From the NCBI RefSeq assembly GCF_905475345.1, contig NC_066609.1:3187001-3251000 (forward strand): a stretch of 64,000 nucleotides of DNA, in the 5' to 3' direction. The translations under genes and the position numbers were made by a program. Positions within the stretch are counted from its first letter, which is position 1; the number at the start of each line of letters is the position of its first letter. The notes beneath the pieces are model-generated. The model was not told the DNA's origin. It made no database searches and was given only the letters and a program-made list of their open reading frames with translations. Positions 1 through 12,134 of this stretch are shown piece after piece. This stretch comes from Vespula vulgaris (Eukaryota; Arthropoda; Insecta; Hymenoptera; Vespidae).

Positions 1-2589
1 AACCCACGTAATCCGTTGTAAAGTCGAAAACTCGAAACTCCCTATAGATACGGTTTAACTATTTTAACGCTAAAGAACAATACTGCTCCTGGTTCTACTA
101 CTTGGATCTACTTTAAAGATAAACTCGAAGAAGGTTGGATTTTGCTTTCATAGATCTTTTTGATTTAAGAGAGACACTTCAAACACGGATGCGTAATATA
201 TATTAGATACGATAGAGACGGGATTATTCGCTTTCGATGTTGCAAGAACGCACAGGCCACGTTGTTGTTCGAGATCTTTTTGTAAAATATTAAAAAATAT
301 ATAATATGATTCAATTAAGTCGGTTGACATAAAAATGAACATGTAATTACGAGGAGGCGATGGCGCCATTAGGCCGATAACGCCATTTCAATTCGTGCGT
401 TATCGATCGTTCTTCCTGCGTTATTAACGATAACTCGATATACCTGTCTATCGAGAATATCATGAATAAATGAATTTATGGTTAATTTAATAATGAGCTA
501 TACGGAATAAAAAAATGCTCGTCGAGTTCACCGGTCACACAATTTAGTTTTAAATGGTATGCGTCGTATATTTTGCCTCTTTTCTTTTCTTTTTCTTTTT
601 GCTTTTGAAACAGGCGTGCCTTCGTACACTCCTTTTTAAATTTCATTTGCAGCTAGAAGAAAATCGAAGGAATAGAAAGAAAGAGTGAACTCCGTTGAGC
701 AATGTAAAGATAAAAGAGGGCAAAACGAACGATTCACTTGGCTGGAAATTCACTTGGCGCGAAATTTTGAAAACGAACGAAAGGACCGGTAGCGACACCG
801 TCAATCAATAATCCCGGCTTTGCCGTTGGGAGAAAATTTTTCCGAATGAAAAATGTAACCGGCGTAAAACCGTCCGGAAGTTTCGTCGACAAAAAGTCTA
901 ACGTGGCATGCTACCACCGTAATTGCGGCATCATTTTTCGATACGCGTGACCGTTCGGATTTCGACGTTCCGGGTTTTTAAAATGCGCGCGCGCTTCGTT
1001 CCGACCAGCCTTGTACCTTCCGTCCCCCCGGTACCATCGCGAATCTCGTTGGAGCTTTCGGCGGTCGTGCACGCTTTTTCAATTTCTGTCACGGCTCGCT
1101 TCGTGCCTGCGAGTCCATTTTTTTACTACGAAAATTGGCTCGATCTCTCGGGCGTCGGCCATTTTCTTTTTTTTGTTTTTCTTTTTTCTTGTTTTTATTC
1201 CTCTGACTTTGACGTCATATTGTCGCTATTTCGTTCCTTTCTTTCTTTCTTTTAAATGTTGTCACCGTTGAAAGAAACTTTGGCAAAGTTTAACGCTAGA
1301 TTTAAAATAAATGCCACCTATTTTAAATCTATATCTATTGATCCTAATGATCAATATCCTATTGTAATTCTAGCATTAAAAAAATTCATCTATTCTGTAT
1401 TGTATCGAGACACGCGTTATATCACATAAGAGACAATAATACAAGAAATACTTTGCTCGTTGACAAAGGCCAATATTTTGAGGGAGTTTTCGTTTCGATA
1501 ATCATAAATCTATATGCTTCTCCTCCCCCCCCCCTCTCTCTCCTTCTCTTTTTCCTACGGAACGTGACAACGATAATCGCAGAATTCGTTGTTCGTTTTA
1601 ATTCGCATTTGTTGATCTCTTTTTTTCTCTCAACTATAGTTTCTTTCTTTGGATAAGTCTTGCTAATATCTGTTTGGATGTATACCTCCATCGATCGAAA
1701 TTGTGCAATTTCTAAGGATTTTAAATTATATAAAAAACAGCACGAGAAAAAAGTGTGAATTAAAAATAGCAGCCATTAACTGCCAATGTATTCATTATCA
1801 AATTGAATGAATTAATATTCAAAGAGTATTAAAATAAAAAACATAATACAAAAAATAGTTCTAATTCTTGTCTTGTAGCATAATCAAATGCTATAGCTAT
1901 ATATGTAAACATTTATAAATTAGCATTTGTCGATCACTTTGTTATTTTTGTTCTTTTAAGGAAATATGAATATTTATAACAGCCACTCATGATCAAAGAT
2001 AAAACGTAACGTTGTCTTGTCAATTAAATTTATCTGTTTTCTATTAACTCTCGTTATCTATTTTCTGCTTTCCACACACACGCACATGTGTTATATCTAG
2101 GATGTGTGTGTATGTGTGTAGAATACACTTTGTGTTATCTATTTTTAAAATAAAACGAGATATCATCTCTATCTAAAATATTTCTTCTTTATATAAAAAT
2201 AACATAAACAATAAATTCGGAACAAATAATAATTTATAAGAGTGTAGCTCAATTTATTCTTTAAGATAAGACGAATAATGGCCTATAAAGTTTTTTATAT
2301 TCTACTATACTTTTTTTTTACGTCGCACAATAATTAAAATGATTGTATAAAAATTGAAGAAATATTACTTTGCGCGATCTCTCGAGTTCTTCCACTAATC
2401 GTCGTTAATCGTCAAGGAGGTCAAACAATTTCGAAGGTTCGCTTAAAGATTGGATCAAGTTTGCGATGATGGCAAAGACGAAATCAAAGTTAATTGCCAA
2501 TTTTCTCTGGCACCAGGCCTCTCCTCTTTTCGCAAGCTTTCCTTCTATCCTACGGAATTCATCCTTCGAACGTCAACAAATCTGTCTCT

Positions 2590-2654
<65 letters not shown>

Positions 2655-4324
2655 GTTTTCTCTTGCAAGGAGAGAATGGAAAAGGAGCGTCGTTTGTATA
2701 GAATGCCGCTTACGCGGTTAATAGACCGTTTATCGAACGTAATACTTAATAGCTGCTGCTCGATTAAAAAATTACTATCTCTAAAGGTTTATGAGAAAAC
2801 ATTTAATAAAAGCTGTAATCGAGTTGTGTCTATCTATTCAAAAATCTAATCGTCTGCATTTTCAAAAGAACTTACGAAACGATAAGTGAAGAGACGTCGA
2901 TATACGAGTATTTTTCAAGCGAGCAAACTTAATCCAATGGCTAGACGGGATCGATAAACAACGAAACCGACGAATTCGTTACATTGAAATATTCATATGC
3001 CTGGCCAGCGAAATCCGGAAAATGCTCGATTGGAATTGACACCAGACGATTGAAATTGTTGTTTTTACCAATGTCAGTAAATTCCCCGTAGCTACGAACG
3101 ATTCATTTCATTTCTTTTTTAAATGAAAAAAGACAAAGAAAAAAAAGAAATAAAAAGAAACAAAATTTATCTCCAGAAAAAATCGCATTTACTCTTCCGA
3201 TTAGAATTTAGAAGATAAAACATAAATGAATCGAGATGGTTCGTTTTTTAAAATAAACGAAAGTGTAGTCGGTCAAGAAAAACCGTTAAAAGTCCTGAAA
3301 GATGCGCTACTTGCTTATCAAATATTCTATTCGTTGAAAACGAGTGATCTCGACGCCAAGTTCCGGTTAAAAAAAATAAGAGAAAAGAAAAAACAAAGAG
3401 AGAGAAAGAGAGCGAGCGCAGAAGGTCCATAGAGTCAAACGTCGCATTCGCGCTTTAAAGTGTCTGATAAAATCGTCATCCTAACTGAAACTATTACAAG
3501 GATCTACATTTCTCCGTGCTTTTACAAAAAGAAGATGGAGAAGGAAACGGCTCCGTGATGTGTTTCTAAATTCTGTAAAATAACCATTCTAAATTCTATA
3601 AAAGTCTTATTATCGGTCGTTCGAACTAACAACGGAGAATAATTCATATTTTGGCGTTACAACTTTGAGATTCGTTCCAATCGAAAGAAATCTTTTCAGA
3701 CGAATAAGTAAGCGAATAAGTACAATAAAGTAACGTCGAAAAATCGCTTAGCGCGTTATCGATATTAGAAAAGACAATTAGTTTGTACGGAAACAAACCT
3801 GGACAAATTTCGTTCGAGACCTTTTCGTATAATCGATATTTCCGACAGGCTGGGTGATACATTGACTTCGACGATTTAGCCGCGGCGTTGAATCTGATAG
3901 GGAACGGCAATATATCATTCCCATTTCAATTACAACATAGCATTCGTCATAAACGCGTGTCCTTCTCCCTCCCTTCCTTTCTACCTTCCCCTCTTCCTAT
4001 GCTCGAAATTTATCATTACCGTGCATGCATTAAGACGAACCAAGCTTTTCTTCGTTAATAAAATGAACAAAATGCAACTCGCGTTGATACGTAGAAGTAA
4101 TTAAACGACATATCTATCGTTAACGAGTATATAAAATTACCGTAATTTATTAAAAATCATTAAACGACATATTATCTAACGTGAAATAGTTGGACACTCG
4201 TATTGCTACATGCGTTTATTAGAATGATCTAAGATGGTATATCGCGTGTACTTAGCTAATTTAACCAACTTAACGTGTTTCTTTTTTTTCTATACTTATC
4301 GATCGTTCCTCTTTTTTGTTACAG
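1..4324. other. Non-coding stretch, probably intron of the hnRNP C/RALY-like zinc-finger gene
   Basis: No reading frame here resembles a protein family, and no exon with good splice sites was found. The open frames are low-complexity or shadow frames. The stretch holds a (CT)n tract at about 2587-2653 and a CA/TG inverted repeat near 2074-2121. If the microexon at 4325 is real, this region is intron or 5' flank of that gene, whose first exons would lie to the left of the window. This assignment is inferred. Confidence 0.5.
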
Positions 4325-4342
4325 GGACTACTACTACGACAG
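4325..4342 (+). CDS. Candidate 18-nt microexon (DYYYD-type) of the hnRNP C/RALY-like gene
   Basis: A strong pyrimidine-rich acceptor (ending cctcttttttgttacag) is followed by GGACTACTACTACGACAG and then a consensus donor gtgagt. Read so that it leaves two bases (AG), it joins in phase to the exon at 18189, whose first base T completes AGT. The junction then reads DYYYDSYYAS. The hnRNP C and RALY proteins have a similar tyrosine-rich stretch (DYYDRMYSYP in hnRNP C) just before a basic KRxRV motif, which the next exon supplies as KRPRL. An 18-nt exon keeps the frame when skipped, so it could be a cassette. Splice sites and phase are seen; membership of this gene is inferred. Confidence 0.5.
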
Positions 4343-4946
4343 GTGAGTGTGCTTGGGGATTAGCCTTGAAGGAACGCGTGACTCGGTACAGTATAAACAA
4401 ATAAATTACTTTTTTATCGTACCGACATCCGAAAAGATATGGAGGGAAATAAAAACATAATTTTATTTTTTCTATTATCGTAATTCCCAGACGAATAAAA
4501 TAAAAAAGGAAAGAAGCTAATTTCAATAATTTCTAGAATCACGAGGAATACAATCGAAAAAAAATTGCTTGATTTGCATAGGGAAATCCTTTCGTGAGAA
4601 AACACTCGTTTCATTTCGATTATTTTCTTGCTTCTTCGAGAGACCTCTTAGCTTCATCAATTGACATTCAACTCCGTAATTCGACTCACAGCGAGACAAC
4701 ATGCTCGTTCGTGGACACGTTCCTGATTAAAAGTATTGTCGTTTGAGAAAGAGGCCTTTCAAAGGAGCTAGAATGGGAGACAAGTATGCTGGGGAGTGGA
4801 TTCAATCTAACCATTGGACCGGCCAAGTGCTGTGACTTTTGAAAGGGCAACGAGAGTTCGTATTTACGTGACCGTAGATAATAATTATTAACTCGAGGAC
4901 TCGACTCTGCGCGTCTCTTTCTTCTTCGTATCACGAAATAGGAAAC

Positions 4947-4948
<2 letters not shown>

Positions 4949-4993
<45 letters not shown>

Positions 4994-4997
4994 TCAC

Positions 4998-5045
<48 letters not shown>
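4949..5045. repeat. (CT)n microsatellite
   Basis: About 97 bases of almost pure CT dinucleotides with a few interruptions (gtctct, cact, ccct), lying 600 bp downstream of the candidate microexon. Confidence 0.95.
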
Positions 5046-5051
<6 letters not shown>

Positions 5052-5290
5052 CTCTATTTGTCGGCGTATCCGCGCACAGAATTTTAAAATAAATTAACAC
5101 GCATGTGCAGCGGTTCGAGAAGCGAGGAAACAGGATAGAAAATAAAGAGAGAGAGAGAGAAAAGTGGCGAGTCGCACACCATAACACACCGAGACTTTCT
5201 TTTGCTTTAATTGTCACAATTCAGAGACGGTTCGTGACCGGCCTAGAAAACGCATGCGGATATATTCTATAGAAAACGAAATGCCGTCGG

Positions 5291-5291
5291 G

Positions 5292-5342
<51 letters not shown>
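5291..5342. repeat. (GA)n microsatellite
   Basis: About 50 bases of pure GA, opposite in strand sense to the CT tract 250 bp upstream. The two tracts could pair as an inverted repeat in a transcript crossing both. Confidence 0.95.
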
Positions 5343-5344
<2 letters not shown>

Positions 5345-8282
5345 TGGCAGCCCCTTTACCAAATAAAAATCATAAACTCGAAGAACCGTTGGTCGTAGCA
5401 GGGAGAATCGCATTGCTACTGGACGAATGAACGAACAAACGAACGAACGGGCTTTACTGGAAACACGTTGAATTAAAACAACGAAATACGAACGCGCAGG
5501 TGGTCTTTTCTTTCGAAAAAGCTTGACGATAAAACGTCTGATGTATTACTCTCTCTCTCTCTTTTTCTTCATTTCTTTCTGCTTTTCGTTTTTACTTATA
5601 TGTAACATAAAAATGATGTAAAACAGTAGGTATTAATTCTTTCGATAATATTAGTAATATAGAAGTCTACTTATATTACAGCAATATGTGTACTAGGTGA
5701 AATAATAACGATGATTAATTAATGTAAAATAGATATTAAAAAGATTGTGAACTATCGAAAACTCAATACGTTTTCAACTGGATCATTTTTACGCGACTTT
5801 TAATTCATATAGCATACGCTTTGTAGAGCTCACAAATCTATTATATAATTATTATGGCTTATGGTTTTTTTTTTGTGAATTTGAAGAATATTTATTACAA
5901 AAGTAAATATTTAAGTTATAAAGTGTACGATAATATGAAACAAACAAGTTTATTTCAAAAGTAAAAAATTAGAAGATAACATTAGACGTGTTAATTTGAT
6001 TAGTACATTTAAAATAATCGACCTAATGGAAAATTCTTAATTTCATTACAAAAGGAGCTCTCCGAATAAAAGGTTTCATAATGGAAAATTCTTCATTTCA
6101 TTAGGAGAAAAAAAAAGAAAAAACAAAAAACAAAGAAAAATACACTTTTTTAAATGATGTAATCATACAACAAAGTTACTTACATGCTAATCAAAGGATT
6201 AAATAAAACCATTGTACTCATTATCATCGAACTGAAACACGTTAGAAAATTAGAAATCTCGTAGATAAAAGGCTATAAAATAATTTTCCATTTGCAAAAC
6301 GAGAAATAAAATTTTCTGCTAACAAATTAATTCCCATTGCCAGCGTAGAATTAGCAAAGTCGGTCGATAAACGAACACGTGATCGTATCTTTCCATTATT
6401 TTACATTTTTTTTATTTTCTTTTTATCCGAGTATACATCGATGCGTATGAAACAGAGAGAATAGTAAATTGCATAAAAAAATTCATGATGAACGATCAAG
6501 CTGAACAGGGGATATTATTTTAATATTTGCATTGATATCAACATGTTTTATTACCATTCACTCGTTTTCTAGCTTTTACACAATAAATAAGTATATATGT
6601 ATATGTATATATATACGCGCACGCACATACACACATACACAGTTGACCAATAACTTTGATCACTTTGAATAGCTCTATTTATTTTTTAAATATGGAGAAA
6701 CTTTGTTTACTAAAGTCGTACGATATGGAGGGGATCCTAATATAGTAGTAATAATTTTTTTGTTAGTAAACGCGTAAAAGACATACTTTGCGCTTCAAAT
6801 CTCTACGATTTTTAATTCTGAACAATTCCCATGTAAACAGAAAACATGGCTAATAATAACGTAGAAAAAACTTTTCTTTAATAAAAAAATAATCTGTTTA
6901 TTAATTACTTAATCAGTTTATGTAATTTTAAAAAAAGCAACCTTGATCTGAAATTTCCTTTTGAAAAATAAGATGAATTTATAATTTGTATTTGTTTATA
7001 AAAATTGTTTATAACAAATTGTTAGTTAATTATTAACAATACGCTGAAAAAAATACAGAAAATCCTGCCCTTTAATATGGTATATAGAGATTGGAGTCTT
7101 TAGGACTCTTAGTTCCGGAGATATAAATAGGAGATACTTACCTTGATATATTGACCTATATAGTATAATTTCATTCATATTGGCTTAGTGACATACTGAC
7201 CTATATAAATTCCAAAAATTTACGCGGTCCTAGTATTACTACTACTAGTAATAATAGTAGTAGTAGTAGTATTATTATTATTATTACGAACAACTGTACT
7301 ATACGAATTATAAATGAAAATTTTTAAAGATGATTTCGGAACAAAAAATCGGAAGGATAAAATAGAGACTTGAAATAAAAACTGTTTTCAAGTATAATTT
7401 ATTCTTTATTATTGCTATTCTTAAATACTGCTATAATATTGTTATAATAAAATCAATTTTATTAATAATGTTTAAATTTTATTTTTTCTTTTCTTTCTCT
7501 TTCTGTTCTTCTTATGACAAGATCATAAAAATAATGGAATCATTTAAATTTTTATTACAATTATGTAGATTTTATTTTGTTTATTTAAAACAAGGACTAA
7601 AAGGTTTACACCAACGGCTACGAAAAATTTAAAGACTTTTCTTTTGTAATATCTCCTAAATTAATAATTTTTCGTAATACATGAGTTAATACTTTTTTTT
7701 ATAGAAAATGTCAAGCCGCATCAACGTTTGTTTCATTTAGAGCGATGCTGAGAAAATTGATGATGATGAAATATGAATGATCTAATTTCGATTTTCGACG
7801 TTGGCAATATTACTCACATTTTAAATCTTTAAACCCTTTTGTGTATCTTTCATTGAAAAAATCAATATGCAAATAATTTTCTTAAAAGTCGAAAGAAAAG
7901 AGTAGCGAGAGAAACAATTAAATATTATGACGCTTCTATTTTATTTTTAACAAAATAATAATTTGACTTGATGATCGAAAGAAGTAAATATCACGCCTCG
8001 TAAGATTTATGAAAAAAGAGAACTGGATCTTGACTATGGGATCTAATTCAAGGATTCTTTTCGTTTACTCAATTGGATGAAAACGAATAGAAAAAATGGC
8101 TACTTTAAAACATTCAAACGGATTACATCGTAATGAGAAACGATGTAAACCCGATTATATCCCGATCAAACGTCACTCTTTAGTTACTTCTATCTAAAGT
8201 AAGTCAATCGATGTTTAATTTGACGCGCGAGTGACGGCCGTCTCCGATCCATGCAGTTAGTCGATTGGGATTAAGCATATTG

Positions 8283-8326
8283 ACTCTCTCTCTCTCTCTC
8301 TCTCCCTCTTCCTCTTCCTCTTCCTC

Positions 8327-8371
<45 letters not shown>
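8283..8371. repeat. Compound (CT)n-(CTCTTC)n-(CT)n repeat
   Basis: A CT run, then four to five copies of a CTCTTC-type hexamer, then a second CT run of about 40 bases. Confidence 0.95.
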
Positions 8372-8376
<5 letters not shown>

Positions 8377-10299
8377 CCCTCGTTAAGTGAGAGCGAGGTC
8401 AGGACGTGTTCGGTTAAGCCAGATACAAGTCACACGACGATGTCTTGACTCTTGGGGAGGGCGAATGTCCATAATTAACCATACACCCTGTACCTGCTAT
8501 TCCGTTTGATCCAACAGCACGTATCATCCAGTAAAACCAACTTAATTTACAAATGGAAAATTTCATGTAAAAACGAATGATAAGATATTCATATAAATAC
8601 GTATTTTTATAAACATATAATTATGTACTGGCTTGCTTGTTGATCGTATCTTTTACTTTTTGAAATTAAGTAATCATGAATGAAGATAATAAATTTCCTT
8701 TTACGCATTACATATTTTCACTAGAAAAAGAGATATTTTATTAAAATCAATTCAATGGCTGATATTTCTAGTTTGTTAGTAACCATAACAGAACAATAAA
8801 AGACGTTGAAACGACATCTTATCGAATATTCTCGACTTTTCCTCTCTCTCTCTCTCTCTCTTTCTGCGAATCCAGTAGTAGATACGCACCTGCGACATTA
8901 GAGCTCTTATCTACCATTAATAATTCTTTCGATAATACGACCAAGAGCGAGACTGTATCTAGTCGAACGATCGTCGCCGCTACTGTGTAACGGCGGAGAG
9001 CGACGCATTAATTTCTTGTGAAAGCTTCTCGGCAAGAAGCTCCTCCTCCTCTATGTTTGTATGTATGTACCAGGAAAACCATCTTGGTATTGGTAAATGA
9101 ACGTGAAAAGCATCTGAAAACGAACGGGAAACGGTGCTAAAACTCAAAGAGATAGAGAGAGAAAGATAGATAAAGTTCCATGGAAAAATAACGATCGCTG
9201 CAAAAGAGAGGAAAGTTTTTTGTGCGAAGCTATACAAATCGCCAGATATCTTCAAATGGAAAGCGATCTTTAGTATCGTCGAGATTGATCGAACGAATCT
9301 TAAAGACACCTGCATGTGTATGCATGCGTGCCTGCGTGTGTGTCGCTGAACGAATAAGTATATAAGGGTATATAAGGGTAATCGTTGAAGGTGAATGAAG
9401 AAAGAGAAGAAGGACGAACAAAGGCGAGCCAAGAGTGAAGAGAGAGAGGGGGAGGGGAGGGAGTTATTATAAAGATTTCGAAGAACGAGGGAGAACTTTC
9501 TCAAGCTTTATAAGGGTCTAGCTCTGTAAGTGTATGCGTATTTTGTGTACGAAGTACACAGGAATATTTCTCGTCATCTCATTTCCTTTCACGAGAAAAC
9601 TTGCACGATTTGGTCCGTATGACGCTACTCGGTTCTTGGCCTGCTTTTGGTTTTTTCTTTCCTTTCTTTTCTTTCCGCTCTTTCCCTTTTTCTTCACTGT
9701 CTTCCACGAACAATTTAAGAACACTCATTTATCTTTGCAAAACGGAGAAAGCATTCACCAAAGTCGATCTCGTTCCGCTTTATTTCATGCTCTATTTCTT
9801 TTTACTTTACAAACGAAGACGTCTATGAGATTAGTATCGCGAATTAATTGTTTCATGAAAGCATTCTACTCACTTTCCTCGAAACATTTCATTTTCACGA
9901 TCTCTGTCTCGGATCAGAAGAAAAAAACGATGAAATATTAGATTCGAATTGAAAAGGGACAGAAGGTTTGGAAGAATACAAAGATCGATCGGAAAAATAG
10001 AATCTCCCTTTGACGAAAGGGTGCGTTATGAACTCCAACGAGGATCGGGTAACGAGTTGCCGTCCAGTAAAGAGGTGGAGGAGGAATAGAGGAGGGGTAG
10101 CTTTGCAGCTTTGTACGCAGCAATTCTCTGATGGTGAGAAGAGCGTGAATGAACGTGTAGAACGGCAGAGAGAGAGAGAGAGACAAAGATAGGTAGTTAC
10201 GTTCGTCGAAATTAAAGGGTTGCCACCGTAACGTAATTCCAAGCAGCCTGAAACTGGCTGTTAAACCAATGCAAATTAGTGCAAGACAATCCGAGCAAG

Positions 10300-10300
10300 G

Positions 10301-10354
<54 letters not shown>
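10300..10354. repeat. (GA)n microsatellite followed by (GAA)n
   Basis: Pure GA run ending in agaaagaagaagaagaag. Confidence 0.95.
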
Positions 10355-10357
<3 letters not shown>

Positions 10358-12080
10358 AGAAGAAGAAGAAGTTTGCTCCTTCTAATTACGTATCGAAGAA
10401 GGAGGTGGAGGTGGAGGTGAAAGAGCTTAAGCAAAGTCTCCAAGCAGATCAGATACTATGACCACATTCATACTCCTTTCCGCAAGAAAAAGAACAAAAC
10501 AAAAACAAATACCATTGTTTTTCTCTTTTTTTGCTCCTTCGTACTTTTTCATTAACACGTACATACGTGTACACACTGGATGGTCTCCTCGTAATTCACC
10601 GTCCGAAAAGTAAAACACGAGACACACGTTCCGAAGAAATTTTAATTTAGGTCGTTGGTCGGACGGGTTTACTGAAAAAAAGTAATAACAACGAATAAAG
10701 ACGATTCGCACACAATCATTTCTGTAAAATCAACGTGACTTCTTTTTGAGAGAGAGAGAAAGAAAAATTGTTATACGTATAAATAAATGCATAAAATGCA
10801 TTTCAAATCCGTTTAGACAATTTTTCTCTTTTATTCGATCCATCTCAATAATTAATCTACATTTGTATCCAATAATGATTCAACTAACCAAACGAAAAAT
10901 TGAATTGATTCGATAGATCGAACGATTCATTTGATCGCCTAAAACAGTAGTGCGCATACTATAGCTTGCAACCCTCTAAAGAGATTGCCAAATTTTCATG
11001 AATCGTATATATGTATATAACAATAAAAACATTCAATAGTGATAGATATATTTTTGAATTGCCATTAAAACAAATGTTATTACCACTATTCTATACTAAT
11101 AATTAATTAGGTATATGTTTAAATTAAAGGGAATAATGAACATTATCGGAACATAATAAGAGTCAATAAAATCGCAATTTTTAATCTGGCTGATATTCTT
11201 AAAGGGCAACTTTCCACAATGGTACCGGAGGAAGAGATGGACAAAGAGAGAACAAATGTCCTGCCGATGCAATAAAATGGCACGTAAACTGGCTTTTAAA
11301 GGGCACCGGACGATCGCTTCGTACGATCGTAAAACGTAGAAATGTCATTCGAGCTATTCGCGTGGATATTCCGACGACCGTTAGACATCATCAGTATCCA
11401 TATATCATGAGAATGCACAGTGCATCGTATATTCAGCTAGCCCGAATCTGGATAACCGTGTTAACTAGAGTAGCACTTTACTCGTATAATGGAAATAAAA
11501 ATATCAATTTTCTATAAATTTTCGATGACAAAGAAAAGCGCTTCACGCTTGTCGAAGAAGTCCGAATAATTAAACGCTCGCACGAAAATGATCTTTATCG
11601 AAAAATACTCATTAATTTCGTTAATAATCGTGTACTAACATCGTCTAAGATGAAATCTTTATTCAATTTTGACGGATCGTTCGTACCAATAGCGAACATC
11701 ACACAGGGAATTATCAACTATTCGATAAGGTTTCTAATTCGTCATTTCTGATTGACGGATATGGGTCGCTCCTTTTACGTCGGATAAGACTTTACTTTCG
11801 TATATTAAATCATCTCCTCGATATGCCGCGACACAAAGCTTCAAATCGGATTCCTCTAAGCTGTCACGTCTAATCGTAAACGAAATCAGTTTCTAATAAG
11901 CTTTAGAATGTAAAAAATGATCTTTCACATAATCTTCACGTCCACCTAATATCGTTAAGAAAGAAAAAAACGACGTGTTGAAATAAAATCGTGGCATCGG
12001 TCATGAGAAATGCAATAATTTCGAGAAAATAGCGTCGCGTCGAGAGCCACTGACAGAAAGTTTATTTATGGGAGTGCGCG

Positions 12081-12086
<6 letters not shown>

Positions 12087-12128
<42 letters not shown>
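12087..12128. repeat. (CT)n microsatellite
   Basis: About 40 bases of uninterrupted CT, trailing into ctttctttctctttctc. Confidence 0.95.

Positions 12129-12134
<6 letters not shown>

Noticed and set aside
10944..10990. Sequence resembling a hAT transposon end (cagtagtgcgcatactatag)
   Set aside because: Only a vague likeness to hAT terminal repeats. No matching inverted end, target duplication or transposase remnant was found nearby.
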